From NCBI GenBank assembly GCA_005882315.1, contig VBAR01000001.1, positions 2,243,736 through 2,307,735 of the forward strand: a stretch of 64,000 nucleotides of DNA, given 5' to 3'. Both the position numbers and the translations under genes were made by a program. The stretch is from Bacteroidota bacterium. GTDB taxonomy: Bacteria > Bacteroidota > Bacteroidia > Chitinophagales > Chitinophagaceae. The notes under the pieces were generated by a model. It searched no databases, was not told the DNA's origin, and saw nothing but the letters and a program-made list of their open reading frames with translations. Positions 1 to 8,598 of this stretch are shown here, one piece after another. The stretch's first letter is position 1. Every line of letters begins with the position of its first letter.

Positions 1-2522
1 ATAGTTCTCAATCTATACATGTAGAATATGCTGGCAAAGAATTGCAAAGTGGTAAAGAATATTTCTGGAAAGTAAGATCATTTACCAATAAAGGTGAAAC
101 AGCATGGAGCGAATCAGCTTATTGGTCAATGGGGTTATTAAATAAAACTGATTGGAAAGCGAAATGGATCGGCTATGACAAGGCTTCGCCATGGGATAGC
201 ATTACACAATGGTCAAGACTTTCTGCCCGGTATTTAAGAAAGAAATTTCGAACAACTGATGACATTAAAAAAGCTACGGTTTATATTTCAGGTTTGGGTT
301 TATATGAATTATATATCAATGGTGAAAAGATCGGAGATCAGGTATTGGCTCCTAATCCAACTGACTATAGAAAATCATTTTTCTACAATACTTATGATGT
401 AACGGAGCAAGTAAGAACGGGTGCTAATACAGTTGCTGCAGTTTTGGGTAATGGTCGTTTTTTTACAATGCGGCAGAATTATAAAACACAAAAGCATAAC
501 ACATTCGGTTATCCAAAGTTGTTACTGCAGTTAGAGATTGAATATGCTGCTGGAGGTAAAACAGTAATTGTGACTGGCGAAACATGGAAGCTTAATGTAG
601 ATGGTCCGATAAGAACAAATAATGAGTATGACGGTGAAGAGTATGATGCAACAAAAGAATTCCGAGGCTGGAATAATATAGGGTTTGACGAGAGTAAATG
701 GATGAAACCTGAATTAGTCGCTGCACCACCAGGAAAAATGATTGCCCAAATGAGTGAACCGATGAAAGTGATGCAGATCATTAAACCTGTATCAATTAAG
801 CCTGCAAGCAACGGGAAGTATATACTTGACATGGGACAGAACTTTGCAGGATGGCTTAAAGTTATTGTTGAAGGCAAAAGAGGCCAGCAAATAAAACTTC
901 GCTATGCAGAAAGCTTACAATCCAATGGAGAATTATTTACTGCAAACCTGCGTGATGCCAGAGTTACAGACATATATACATTAAGAGGCCATGGACTGGA
1001 GGTCTCTCTTTCACCGAGTCCTGTAGAATCATGGGAACCTTCATTTGTTTATCATGGGTTTCGTTATGTAGAGATAACTGGTTTTCCTGGTACACCAACT
1101 ATAAGTGATTTTGAAGGCAAGCTTATCTATGATGGATTTGAAACAACCGGTTCATTTGTTACATCAAATTCTGTTATCAATAGTATTTATAAAAATGCAT
1201 GGTGGGGTATTGCTTCTAATTATAAAGGTATGCCCATTGATTGTCCACAGCGAAATGAACGGCAACCATGGCTTGGTGATAGGGTTATTGGCGCAATGGG
1301 AGAAAGTTATTTATTTAACAATGCAAAGCTTTATGCAAAATGGATGGATGACATCCAGCAATCACAGACAGAAGAAGGCGCTATCCCGGATGTAGCACCT
1401 GCCTTCTGGAATTATTATTCGGATGATGTTACATGGCCGGCAGCTTTCATTACCATCAGTAATAATTTATACAACCAGTTTGGCGATATAAAACCCATTC
1501 AAAAAAATTATGCATCTATGAAAAAATGGATGCAGTATATGCAGGGCAAATACATGACGAATTATATTGTAACAAGAGATAAGTATGGCGACTGGTGTGT
1601 ACCGCCGGAAGACCTGAAGCTGATACATGCAAAAGATTCTTCCCGTTTAACAGACGGCAAATTAATAGCAACGGCTTACTATTATAAACTGCTTTCTTAT
1701 ATGCAGCGTTTTGCAAAACTTACTGGTAATGATTCAGACAGTAAAGAATATGAGATGCTGGCAGAAAATATGAAAAAAGCTTTTCATCAAAAATTTTATA
1801 ACCCGTTGCAATACGGTTATTCCAATAATACAATTACAGCGAACCTGTTACCCTTATATTTTGGTATTTGTCCTGATTCATTAAAGGAAAAAGTGTTTGC
1901 CAATATATACCATAAAATCACTGTGGAAAGTAAAGACCACATCAGTACAGGACTCATCGGTACTCAATATTTAATGAGAGGTTTAACTGAATACGATAAC
2001 ACGAACCTTGCATTTAAATTGGCTTCTAATACTACCTACCCGAGCTACGGTTATATGGCTGCCAACGGCGCCACCACCATTTGGGAATTATGGAACGGCA
2101 ACACAGCAGATCCTGGCATGAACAGTCAAAACCATGTAATGATGCTGGGTGATCTACTGATCTGGTATTATGAAAACCTGGCAGGAATACGAACCGATAA
2201 AACGAGTGTTGGATTTAAAAAAATAATTATGAAACCATCGCTCCCGGACGATCTGCATTTTGTAAATGCATCTTATAAGAGCATACATGGAATAATTAAG
2301 AGTGATTGGAAAAAGAATGATAAGACTTTTGAATGGAGTGTTTCAATTCCCGCCAACACTTCTGCAACTGTTTATATTCCTGCAAGATCTGTAAATGATG
2401 TTATGGAGTCCGGAAAGGAATTATCAAAAGCAGAAGGTGTGTTATCCGTGAAATGGGAAAATGGTTCAGTAATTGTGCAAATCGGAAGTGGACAATACAA
2501 TTTTATATCGCAAATAAAATAA
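1..2522 (+). CDS. alpha-L-rhamnosidase, GH78 family (5' end outside window)
   Basis: The reading frame is already open at base 3, with no credible start inside the window, so the N-terminus lies upstream; a TTG at 42 is only the first in-frame start-like codon. The visible protein begins in a fibronectin-III-like strand (SGKEYFWKVRSF). It continues with the rhamnosidase N-terminal beta domain (GLGLYELYINGEKIGD) and then the (alpha/alpha)6 catalytic barrel. The motif DCPQRNERQPWLGD near residue 400 carries the acidic residues expected of the GH78 active site, with N where many relatives have D before the Glu. Members remove terminal alpha-L-rhamnose, usually in the periplasm. The next two genes start 2 and 6 bp after their upstream stops, suggesting one operon for pectin or rhamnogalacturonan breakdown; the substrate is inferred. 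Confidence 0.9.
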   Translation, partial: SSQSIHVEYAGKELQSGKEYFWKVRSFTNKGETAWSESAYWSMGLLNKTDWKAKWIGYDKASPWDSITQWSRLSARYLRKKFRTTDDIKKATVYISGLGLYELYINGEKIGDQVLAPNPTDYRKSFFYNTYDVTEQVRTGANTVAAVLGNGRFFTMRQNYKTQKHNTFGYPKLLLQLEIEYAAGGKTVIVTGETWKLNVDGPIRTNNEYDGEEYDATKEFRGWNNIGFDESKWMKPELVAAPPGKMIAQMSEPMKVMQIIKPVSIKPASNGKYILDMGQNFAGWLKVIVEGKRGQQIKLRYAESLQSNGELFTANLRDARVTDIYTLRGHGLEVSLSPSPVESWEPSFVYHGFRYVEITGFPGTPTISDFEGKLIYDGFETTGSFVTSNSVINSIYKNAWWGIASNYKGMPIDCPQRNERQPWLGDRVIGAMGESYLFNNAKLYAKWMDDIQQSQTEEGAIPDVAPAFWNYYSDDVTWPAAFITISNNLYNQFGDIKPIQKNYASMKKWMQYMQGKYMTNYIVTRDKYGDWCVPPEDLKLIHAKDSSRLTDGKLIATAYYYKLLSYMQRFAKLTGNDSDSKEYEMLAENMKKAFHQKFYNPLQYGYSNNTITANLLPLYFGICPDSLKEKVFANIYHKITVESKDHISTGLIGTQYLMRGLTEYDNTNLAFKLASNTTYPSYGYMAANGATTIWELWNGNTADPGMNSQNHVMMLGDLLIWYYENLAGIRTDKTSVGFKKIIMKPSLPDDLHFVNASYKSIHGIIKSDWKKNDKTFEWSVSIPANTSATVYIPARSVNDVMESGKELSKAEGVLSVKWENGSVIVQIGSGQYNFISQIK

Positions 2523-2524
2523 AA

Positions 2525-3184
2525 ATGAGAATGAGGTTTTTGCAAAAGATAGTTATTGTTATAGCCATTATACTGATAACGAAACCTACGATTGGCCAAA
2601 CAGCGGCAGATACAGCACTTGAAAACAAAGCATCAGAATGGGTGGCTTCGCTGAAATTGAGTGATAATACAAAAGCACAAAAACTAAAATCAGCTATTGC
2701 AATCCATCTTACGGCTGTCAGGGATTGGCATAATAGCCATCCTTTTACAATGACCCCTGAAGGCATTAATCCAACAACAGGCGGCAAGCTTTCTGAAATG
2801 GACAGGCAACTAATTATCTGCTCCACAAAGCCAAGATCTGTTCACGATAACCTGATGAATGTTTTGAAAACAGAACTGGATTCTTTGCAAGTGGAGGCGA
2901 TACTAGATAAATACACGATTGGCAAAGTTGATTTCACCTTAAAGGGGTATAAAGCAATTGTTCCTGACTTAACGCCAAAAGAAGAAGCAGAAATTCTCAA
3001 GAACCTAAAACAAGCAAGAGAGCAGGCAATAGATTACAAGAACATGAAAGAGATATCTGCCATTTTTGAAATTTATAAAACAAAATGTGAGCAGTACCTG
3101 AATAATAATGGCCGCAACTGGAGACAGATGTACAAAGCCTATGTCGATAAAGTAAATGCTGAAAAGAAAGCAAAACAAAACTGA
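2525..3184 (+). CDS. DUF3826 secreted protein
   Basis: The 219-residue protein is read from the ATG at 2525, which follows the rhamnosidase stop by 2 bp; an upstream in-frame ATG at 2453 lies inside the rhamnosidase gene and is rejected. It has an N-terminal signal peptide (about residues 1-25, ending ...PTIGQ). The rest is soluble and largely helical, with the ending AREQAIDYKNMKEISAIFE and a NGRNWRQMYKAYVDK tail, which I recognise as DUF3826. The biochemical role of this family is unknown to me. It is commonly seen beside pectin-degrading enzymes, which fits the GH78 neighbour. Probably periplasmic. Confidence 0.75.
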   Translation: MRMRFLQKIVIVIAIILITKPTIGQTAADTALENKASEWVASLKLSDNTKAQKLKSAIAIHLTAVRDWHNSHPFTMTPEGINPTTGGKLSEMDRQLIICSTKPRSVHDNLMNVLKTELDSLQVEAILDKYTIGKVDFTLKGYKAIVPDLTPKEEAEILKNLKQAREQAIDYKNMKEISAIFEIYKTKCEQYLNNNGRNWRQMYKAYVDKVNAEKKAKQN

Positions 3185-3190
3185 TCAAAC

Positions 3191-4312
3191 ATGAAAACGA
3201 GGATTGCAATACTTTTTATTTTAACTATTTTATCTGTTGTTGATCTGTCAGCACAGAAAGACAAATGGAAGAAAGGAATTCTTGTTGATGAATTCATTTA
3301 TACAGAAGCATCTTTTCCGGAAGCTCATGCTTCAACGATTGCTGAAACTCCGGATGGGTTGATAGCTGCCTGGTTTGGTGGTACAAAAGAAGGAAATAAA
3401 GATGTATGCATCTGGACAAGCAAATTGGTGAATAATAAATGGACTGCTCCTGAAAAAGTTGCTGAAGGGATTATTAATGACACATTGCGTTATGCATGTT
3501 ACAATCCAGTTTTATTTTATGCACCAAATAAAGAGTTATTGTTGTTCTATAAGATCGGGCCAAATGTGGCAGGCTGGACTGGCTGGATGATGCGAAGCAA
3601 AGACAATGGAAAAACATGGAGTCAAAGAGAGAAACTACCAGAAGGTTTTTTAGGGCCTATAAAAAATAAACCAGAGTTGATCAATGGTGTGTTGTTGTGT
3701 CCTAGCAGTACAGAAAAAAATGGTTGGAAAGCTCATATTGAATACACAACTGATTTCGGAAAGACATGGACAAAGAGTGAAGCGATCAATGATCCTAAAA
3801 TAATACAGGCCATACAACCAAGTATATTGAAGTATTCAGATGGTCGTTTACAGATCTTATGCAGAAGCAGAAATGCAACACTCAACGAAAGCTGGAGCAG
3901 CGATGGCGGTAAAACATGGAGCGAAATGAAGGCATCCCCATTACCGAATAATAATTCCGGGACAGACGCTGTAACATTAAAAGATGGACGACAGTTGCTG
4001 GTGTATAATCATTTGTTGCCTGATTCATCGTGGGTGAATGGTAAGGGGCCACGTACACCATTGAATGTAGCGATAAGTAAAGATGGAAAGACATGGTATG
4101 CAGCATTGGTACTGGAAGACTCACCTATCAGCCAGTATTCCTATCCATCGGTAATACAATCAAAAGATGGAATGGTGCATATTGTTTATACATGGAGAAG
4201 GCAAAGAATAAAGTATGTAAAAATTGACCCTAAGAAATTGAAAGGTGAAAAGATCATTAATAAACAATGGCCGGGCGGATTGAAGGTTGTAGGTAAGACT
4301 TCTGAGGATTAA
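3191..4312 (+). CDS. sialidase-like BNR-repeat protein, secreted
   Basis: The 373-residue protein has a signal peptide (ending about residue 21, DLSAQ) and a six-bladed sialidase-type propeller. Asp-box motifs (S/T-x-D-x-G-x-x-W) are visible as SKDNGKTWS, TTDFGKTWT, SSDGGKTWS and SKDGKTWY. The N-terminal part, HASTIAETPDGLIAAWFGGT, is typical of the BNR_2 group often annotated exo-alpha-sialidase. In Bacteroidota these proteins frequently sit in plant-glycan loci, and true sialidase activity is not implied. It starts 6 bp after the DUF3826 stop and is probably co-transcribed with it and the rhamnosidase. Family assignment is solid; substrate is unknown. Confidence 0.8.
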   Translation: MKTRIAILFILTILSVVDLSAQKDKWKKGILVDEFIYTEASFPEAHASTIAETPDGLIAAWFGGTKEGNKDVCIWTSKLVNNKWTAPEKVAEGIINDTLRYACYNPVLFYAPNKELLLFYKIGPNVAGWTGWMMRSKDNGKTWSQREKLPEGFLGPIKNKPELINGVLLCPSSTEKNGWKAHIEYTTDFGKTWTKSEAINDPKIIQAIQPSILKYSDGRLQILCRSRNATLNESWSSDGGKTWSEMKASPLPNNNSGTDAVTLKDGRQLLVYNHLLPDSSWVNGKGPRTPLNVAISKDGKTWYAALVLEDSPISQYSYPSVIQSKDGMVHIVYTWRRQRIKYVKIDPKKLKGEKIINKQWPGGLKVVGKTSED

Positions 4313-4366
4313 TTATGAGTTATGAATTATGAATTGCTCCGGGCTTTAGCCCGGAGAAAAGGGCAG
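4313..4366. repeat. hairpin repeat between convergent genes
   Basis: The gap between the convergent genes holds an A/T-rich word (TTATGAGTTATGAATTATG, from about 4314) followed by a 9-bp stem at 4337-4345 / 4348-4356 (CTCCGGGCT / AGCCCGGAG, 2-nt loop). Neither strand has a T run after the stem, so an intrinsic terminator is not supported. It looks like a dispersed intergenic repeat. Confidence 0.5.
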
Positions 4367-4699
4367 TTAGGCTATCTTCCTATTTGCATCAAAGTTCATC
4401 AACCTGTTTTCAAGAACACCTGCCAGGTCAACTACCGCTTTATTATCTTTGCTTTCAGCTGTTTTTGTTTTTGCTGAATAAAGGGAAATGCCTGTGTAGA
4501 TATTATAGTGCAGGGTCATATCATGACCTTTGAATCGGAAAACCCAGTCGATAGTATCGAAATCGTCTTCTTTGTTGGTGAATTTTATTTTGAAATCGCT
4601 GCTGAGAATATCAGCAACCTGGTAGAATCTTTTTAGTCCGCCATCATCGGCAATAATGGCTTCTGTACATCCTAGGGTGGTACGTAAAGTTAGGCTCAT
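4367..4699 (-). CDS. hypothetical protein, 110 aa
   Basis: This is a small soluble protein starting MSLTLRTTLGCTEAI, without signal peptide or membrane segment. It contains an aromatic-rich middle (DTIDWVFRFKGHDMTLHYNIYTG) consistent with a compact beta-rich domain and ends in a short helical tail. I do not recognise a named family. It is convergent with the BNR gene and is followed by another small minus-strand gene. Codon use and a clean full-length frame make it likely real. Confidence 0.6.
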   Translation of the reverse strand: MSLTLRTTLGCTEAIIADDGGLKRFYQVADILSSDFKIKFTNKEDDFDTIDWVFRFKGHDMTLHYNIYTGISLYSAKTKTAESKDNKAVVDLAGVLENRLMNFDANRKIA

Positions 4700-4768
4700 G
4701 GTAACGGTTTTTTTAAAGGGTTTAGATTATAGACAAACTACGAAGAAAAAACGCTGCAATAAAATACG

Positions 4769-4966
4769 TTAACTCTTAAATTTTTTTGCCTTTCGTGCCT
4801 GTTTCTCTGCTTTAGGATCACCGCTTGCCAATTTTTCAGCACCTACATTTTTTCCATTCGTACCACATCCATACTTAGGGGGAAATAAATTATTCCACAT
4901 ACGGCAGCTCGAGAGCAAAAACACAAGGCTGGCAACTGTAAATAAGTATCGCAGGTTTTTCATCAT
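4769..4966 (-). CDS. small lipoprotein, 65 aa
   Basis: A 65-residue peptide (64 if the second of two adjacent ATGs is used) with a classic lipoprotein signal: charged start MMKNLR, hydrophobic core and lipobox LLSSC with the lipidated Cys at about residue 21. The mature part is short, contains two further Cys (YGCGTN region is the visible one after the lipid Cys) and ends very basic (KAEKQARKAKKFKS). No family or function recognised. Such short basic lipoproteins are common hypotheticals in this phylum. Confidence 0.65.
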   Translation of the reverse strand: MMKNLRYLFTVASLVFLLSSCRMWNNLFPPKYGCGTNGKNVGAEKLASGDPKAEKQARKAKKFKS

Positions 4967-5120
4967 AGTCTATTTTGCCTAACGAATTTACGGTGTTTAA
5001 ATTGCTTATACTATAGCAAAACTACTCCTCAAACCACAGCTTATGTTAATCAAGCTCTTATTAAAATGAGTAAAAATCCTAATTGATTTAGACCAGTTAC
5101 AAACTACTGACCACGACAGG

Positions 5121-5633
5121 TTAACGGAACCAATCTGCATAACGTACATAATTATTGGCTATTCGGTTTATTTCACCGTTGATCTTTTCAGGTTCTATAT
5201 CCTTCACTTTTTTGGCGGGAACACCTGCATAAATGCTACCCGCTTCACAAATAGTTCCTTCCAGAACTACAGCACCGGCTGCAATGATCGTATTACTGTT
5301 AACTACCGCATTGTCCATTATTATGGCACCCATACCTACCAACACATTATCATGCAGGGTGCAGCCATGAACAATTGCGTTATGCCCGATAGAAACATTA
5401 TTTCCAATTGTTGTGCCGCATTTAATATAGGTACAATGGATACAGGCGCCGTCCTGCACATTCACTTTGTTTCCCATTCTTATAAAATTCACATCACCTC
5501 TTACAACAGCATTAAACCAGATACTGCAGTCATCACCCATTATTACATCACCAACAATGGTAGCATTGGGCGCAATGAAATTATTATTCCCAAACTGGGG
5601 GAGTTTACCTTCTACAGGGAGTATTACAGGCAT
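5121..5633 (-). CDS. gamma-carbonic-anhydrase-like hexapeptide protein
   Basis: The 170-residue product is made of left-handed beta-helix hexapeptide repeats (IVGDVIMGDDCSIWFNAVVR, VNVQDGACIHC, NVSIGHNAIVHGC, VLVGMGAIIMDNA). This matches the YrdA/PaaY/CaiE-type gamma-carbonic anhydrase family. Conserved His residues in GHNAIVHGC fit the metal site at trimer interfaces. I chose the ATG at 5633 (MPVILPVEGKLPQFG), where family homology begins; an in-frame start at 5678 would add 15 basic residues. Enzymatic activity is uncertain because many members lack proven carbonic anhydrase activity. Confidence 0.85.
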   Translation of the reverse strand: MPVILPVEGKLPQFGNNNFIAPNATIVGDVIMGDDCSIWFNAVVRGDVNFIRMGNKVNVQDGACIHCTYIKCGTTIGNNVSIGHNAIVHGCTLHDNVLVGMGAIIMDNAVVNSNTIIAAGAVVLEGTICEAGSIYAGVPAKKVKDIEPEKINGEINRIANNYVRYADWFR

Positions 5634-5680
5634 TGAAATATTTTTAATTTTTCGTTTTTTGGTTTTGTTTACTGGCATCA

Positions 5681-5755
5681 GTAATTCTTATCAACGTTCA
5701 TTGCGTCGTACCCGATAGCTATCGGCTCTTGTACGCCTGCCTGCCGGTCGGCAGG
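5681..5755. repeat. dispersed repeat copy A carrying two palindromes
   Basis: Bases 5681-5710 plus 5726-5734 together match 15388-15426 with about four mismatches over 39 positions once the 15 bases at 5711-5725 are removed. Those 15 bases contain the perfect palindrome CCGATAGCTATCGG (5712-5725). A second inverted repeat, CCTGCCGGTCGGCAGG (5740-5755), follows directly. The structure suggests insertion of short palindromes into an older repeat. Confidence 0.75.
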
Positions 5756-5825
5756 TTCGGTAATTCTATTCAACAATCTTTTGTATATCGTACTACCATG
5801 TCAATCGCTGCAAATTAGAGAATTT

Positions 5826-5866
5826 CTTTGCGTCTTTGCGCTGCCTTTGCGTTCTTTGCGGTTAAA
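5826..5866. repeat. TTTGCG-rich intergenic repeat
   Basis: A run of TCTTTGCG/CTTTGCG words spaced roughly every 10 bases directly upstream of the aminotransferase. A related string of CGCAAAG words in the opposite sense is at about 13662-13700. The spaced TTTG boxes resemble Bacteroidota promoter elements, but a promoter role is only speculation. Confidence 0.6.
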
Positions 5867-5874
5867 TTTTTCCA

Positions 5875-7059
5875 TTGAATCAGCGTGAACTTTTCTTAAA
5901 ACATATAGCCCAAACATCCCCATCGCCACTGGCTTTTGAAATAGCCAGAGCAGAAGGTTGTTTGTTATATGATATAAATGGAAAAGAATATCTCGATCTT
6001 ATCGGCGGTATCAGTGTTGCTAATACCGGCCACCGGCATCCTAAAGTAATTGAGGCAATACAAAAACAACTCGACGCTTATCTGCACGTAATGGTGTATG
6101 GGGAGTTTGTTGAGAGTCCGCAAGTACAATATGCCAAACTGCTTACCGAACATTTACCGGCCTCACTCAACTCGGTTTATTTTACTAATTCGGGTGCCGA
6201 AGCCGTGGAAGGTTCTATGAAACTGGCCAAACGGGTAACAAACAGAACACAGATCATTGCTTTTAAAAACTCTTATCATGGAAGTACGCAAGGAGCATTA
6301 AGCATAATGGGCGATGAATACTGGCGAAATGCTTTTCGTCCGCTTTTACCGGATATCCTGCACCTTGAATACAATTCTTTTGATTCATTAAATGAAATAA
6401 CAGAACAAACAGCTTGTGTAATTGCTGAAAATGTACAGGCTGAAGCTGGCATTATTGCTCCAACCATAGAATGGATGCAGGCTTTAAGAAAAAAATGTAC
6501 TGAGACTGGAGCATTGTTTGTGCTTGATGAGATCCAGGCAGGTTTTGGAAGAACAGGCAAGCTCTGGGGCTTTGAGCATTTTGATATTGTACCCGATATT
6601 TTATTATTGGGCAAAGCATTGGGTGGCGGCATGCCGCTCGGTGCTTTTATTGCAGATAGAAAACTGATGTGGACTTTAACCGAAAATCCGGTACTGGGAC
6701 ATATCACGACTTTCGGTGGTCACCCGGTATGCTGTTCAGCTGGATTGGCAGCTATGAAAGCTTTACTGAAAGAAGAAATGATAAATGAAGTTCTTCAAAA
6801 GGAAAAGCTATTTAGATCATTACTTGTTCATCCAAAAATAAAAGCTGTCCGTTCATTTGGGTTATGGATGGCGGTGGAGTTTGATTCTTTTGAAATTTGT
6901 AAAAAAGTTATTGATACCTGCTTAAGCAAAGGATTGATGACCGATTGGTTTTTATTTACTCCTAACTGTTTAAGAATATCACCGCCGCTTACTATTTCAG
7001 ATGAACAAATAAAAAAAGCCTGCAATATTATTCTGCAGGCTGTACAAGATCATCCCTAA
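5875..7059 (+). CDS. class III PLP aminotransferase (acetylornithine/ornithine-type)
   Basis: The 394-residue protein has the class III aminotransferase fold: NSGAEAVEGSMKLAK (around 105-119) for cofactor phosphate, SYHGSTQGALS, the Asp of LFVLDEIQAGFGRTG (D218) binding the pyridine nitrogen, and the Schiff-base lysine in LLLGKALGGGMPLGAF (K247). It probably transfers an amino group to 2-oxoglutarate. Acetylornithine, lysine or gamma-aminobutyrate-type substrates are all possible, and no arginine genes flank it. The start is TTG; a TAA stop lies four codons upstream, so no ATG is available. It is convergent with the next gene, 7 bp away. Confidence 0.85.
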   Translation: MNQRELFLKHIAQTSPSPLAFEIARAEGCLLYDINGKEYLDLIGGISVANTGHRHPKVIEAIQKQLDAYLHVMVYGEFVESPQVQYAKLLTEHLPASLNSVYFTNSGAEAVEGSMKLAKRVTNRTQIIAFKNSYHGSTQGALSIMGDEYWRNAFRPLLPDILHLEYNSFDSLNEITEQTACVIAENVQAEAGIIAPTIEWMQALRKKCTETGALFVLDEIQAGFGRTGKLWGFEHFDIVPDILLLGKALGGGMPLGAFIADRKLMWTLTENPVLGHITTFGGHPVCCSAGLAAMKALLKEEMINEVLQKEKLFRSLLVHPKIKAVRSFGLWMAVEFDSFEICKKVIDTCLSKGLMTDWFLFTPNCLRISPPLTISDEQIKKACNIILQAVQDHP

Positions 7060-7066
7060 AATATTT

Positions 7067-7561
7067 TTATGGATTGGGCTTTGAGTTTTGTTCGGCTGTT
7101 TTTTTCAGCAGCATCACATAACCGCACAATCCTTTCTTTTTTGTTTTATTTACCTGCACAGGTTTCATTATATGATATTCAGAAAACTGGGGTATATAGC
7201 TATAAGAGATAATATTCCCATCTACATCGCCCCACTTTTTTTTCTGGTATACTACCTGTTTTTCGTTGTAATCAAACATTCTTACTTCGTAAAGCTTTGA
7301 AGAAATATCGCCAATAAAAACAAACTGGTACCAGCTTCCCTGGTTTAGTGGAACTATTACCGGCATTTCATATTCACTTTGCATGGTAATACTGGCTTCT
7401 TTCAGAACGATGAACCCGTCCTTTGCATACATTGCTTTTAAGCTGTCTACCTGTTTAGAAATTAAATTATCGGAGCATGATTGAACACGGATAACTTCCT
7501 GCGAAAAGGAAATGCTTACGCTAAGTAAGAGAAGAGCAATGAGCAGGCGCAGCTTTTTCAT
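7067..7561 (-). CDS. secreted hypothetical protein, 164 aa
   Basis: I chose the ATG at 7561 because it gives a good signal peptide (MKKLRLLIALLLLSVSISFS, cleavage near residue 20); the longer frame to 7636 adds a non-signal stretch. The mature domain is about 140 residues with alternating strands (MPVIVPLNQGSWYQFVFIGD, KLYEVRMFDYNEKQVVYQKK) and a Lys-rich end. I do not recognise a family; similar small periplasmic proteins are common in Chitinophagaceae. Probably periplasmic. Confidence 0.65.
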   Translation of the reverse strand: MKKLRLLIALLLLSVSISFSQEVIRVQSCSDNLISKQVDSLKAMYAKDGFIVLKEASITMQSEYEMPVIVPLNQGSWYQFVFIGDISSKLYEVRMFDYNEKQVVYQKKKWGDVDGNIISYSYIPQFSEYHIMKPVQVNKTKKKGLCGYVMLLKKTAEQNSKPNP

Positions 7562-7786
7562 AAAGATGTTTCTATAGTATTGGACGAACGTGTTAAAATT
7601 ATAGTATGGTTTCTCTGCAATCAATGATTCAGTCAATTATTGTTCCAAAAAAGTATTTTTCCGAAGGGGTTACACAGAAAATATTCGCAGGGACGGAAGT
7701 GGTAAGGATTGAAGAGAAAAGGGTTGAAAGAGGATGGAAGGTAGGGAATTATTGCAAACGAAAGGAGTTGTTGGCCCGGATCGAGA

Positions 7787-8548
7787 TCAAACACCTGTTC
7801 TGTTGAAATAAATCCCATCAGCCTGGCGGGTGCATGTTACTACCAGATCATTGATGCAGATATGCTCGGGCAATGAAGCACAGTAATAAACGATATCGGC
7901 CACATCCTCTGCTGATAAAGGATTTAACCCATTATAAATGCTGTTTGCAGTTTCAGCATCACCTTTAAAGCGAACGATTGAAAACTCAGTTACTGCAGCG
8001 CCGGGATGTATAGCTGTCACTTTTATCCCATGTCTTAACAGGTCGATCCGCATAGCATGACTGATGGTATCCACTGCGGCTTTGCTGGCACAATAGGCAT
8101 TGCCTTTTTCATAAATATCTTTTGCCGCTACCGAACCCATATTGATGATATGCCCACCCGGTTTTTTTAAATACGGTAGTGTGGCTTTTGAAACATAGAG
8201 AAGGCCTTTCACATTTGTATCGATCATCGTATTCCAGTCATTCAGATCAGCTTCATCAAAATAAGCACGGCCAAGTGCAAGACCGGCATTATTGAAAAGC
8301 ACATCAATATTCTTCCAGTCATCCGGCAAGCTATTGATAGATTCAAAAACTGTTTTTTCATCCTGCACATCAAAAGGAAGACAATAAACTGCCACATTAT
8401 ATTTCGATTCTAATTCTACCTGTAACTGGTCTAAACGGTCCTCTCTTCTTCCGTTGATAATACAATCATAACCATTAGAAGCAAATTTTGCAGCGGCAGC
8501 TTTTCCAAAGCCGGATGTAGCACCGGTAATGAAGATGATTTTAGGCAT
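7787..8548 (-). CDS. SDR family NAD(P)-dependent oxidoreductase (YdfG-like)
   Basis: A 253-residue classical short-chain dehydrogenase. It shows the glycine-rich cofactor motif TGATSGFG near the N-terminus, an Arg pair (NGRREDR) that favours NADP(H), NNAG, the catalytic Ser in MGSVAAK and YCASK as the YxxxK pair. Overall it resembles YdfG-type serine/3-hydroxy acid dehydrogenases. The start is the ATG at 8548; a TTG two codons earlier is less likely. It is separated from the next minus gene by an A/T-rich inverted repeat. Substrate not deducible. Confidence 0.85.
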   Translation of the reverse strand: MPKIIFITGATSGFGKAAAAKFASNGYDCIINGRREDRLDQLQVELESKYNVAVYCLPFDVQDEKTVFESINSLPDDWKNIDVLFNNAGLALGRAYFDEADLNDWNTMIDTNVKGLLYVSKATLPYLKKPGGHIINMGSVAAKDIYEKGNAYCASKAAVDTISHAMRIDLLRHGIKVTAIHPGAAVTEFSIVRFKGDAETANSIYNGLNPLSAEDVADIVYYCASLPEHICINDLVVTCTRQADGIYFNRTGV

Positions 8549-8554
8549 GTGCAA

Positions 8555-8592
8555 TATTAATTATTAATTAAAAATCAATAATTAATAATTCT
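8555..8592. repeat. A/T-rich inverted repeat
   Basis: The stretch has two arms (TTAATTATTAATT and AATAATTAATAATT) around a short A-rich centre. It lies just after the stop of the large minus-strand PKD/T9SS gene and before the SDR start, so it could act as a weak terminator or be another dispersed repeat word. Confidence 0.45.
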
Positions 8593-8598
8593 GGAATG

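Noticed and set aside
2453-2524. Upstream start for the DUF3826 gene
   Set aside because: It lies inside the rhamnosidase gene and destroys the signal peptide.
4336-4356. Hairpin as a bidirectional terminator
   Set aside because: No T run follows on either strand; better explained as a repeat.
5352-5718. Plus-strand frames opposite the gamma-carbonic-anhydrase-like gene
   Set aside because: They lie antisense to a clear gene, with no motifs; shadow frames.
7606-7818. Two overlapping short frames in the gap 7562-7786
   Set aside because: They lie opposite each other, lack recognisable domains and run partly into the SDR gene; not supported.
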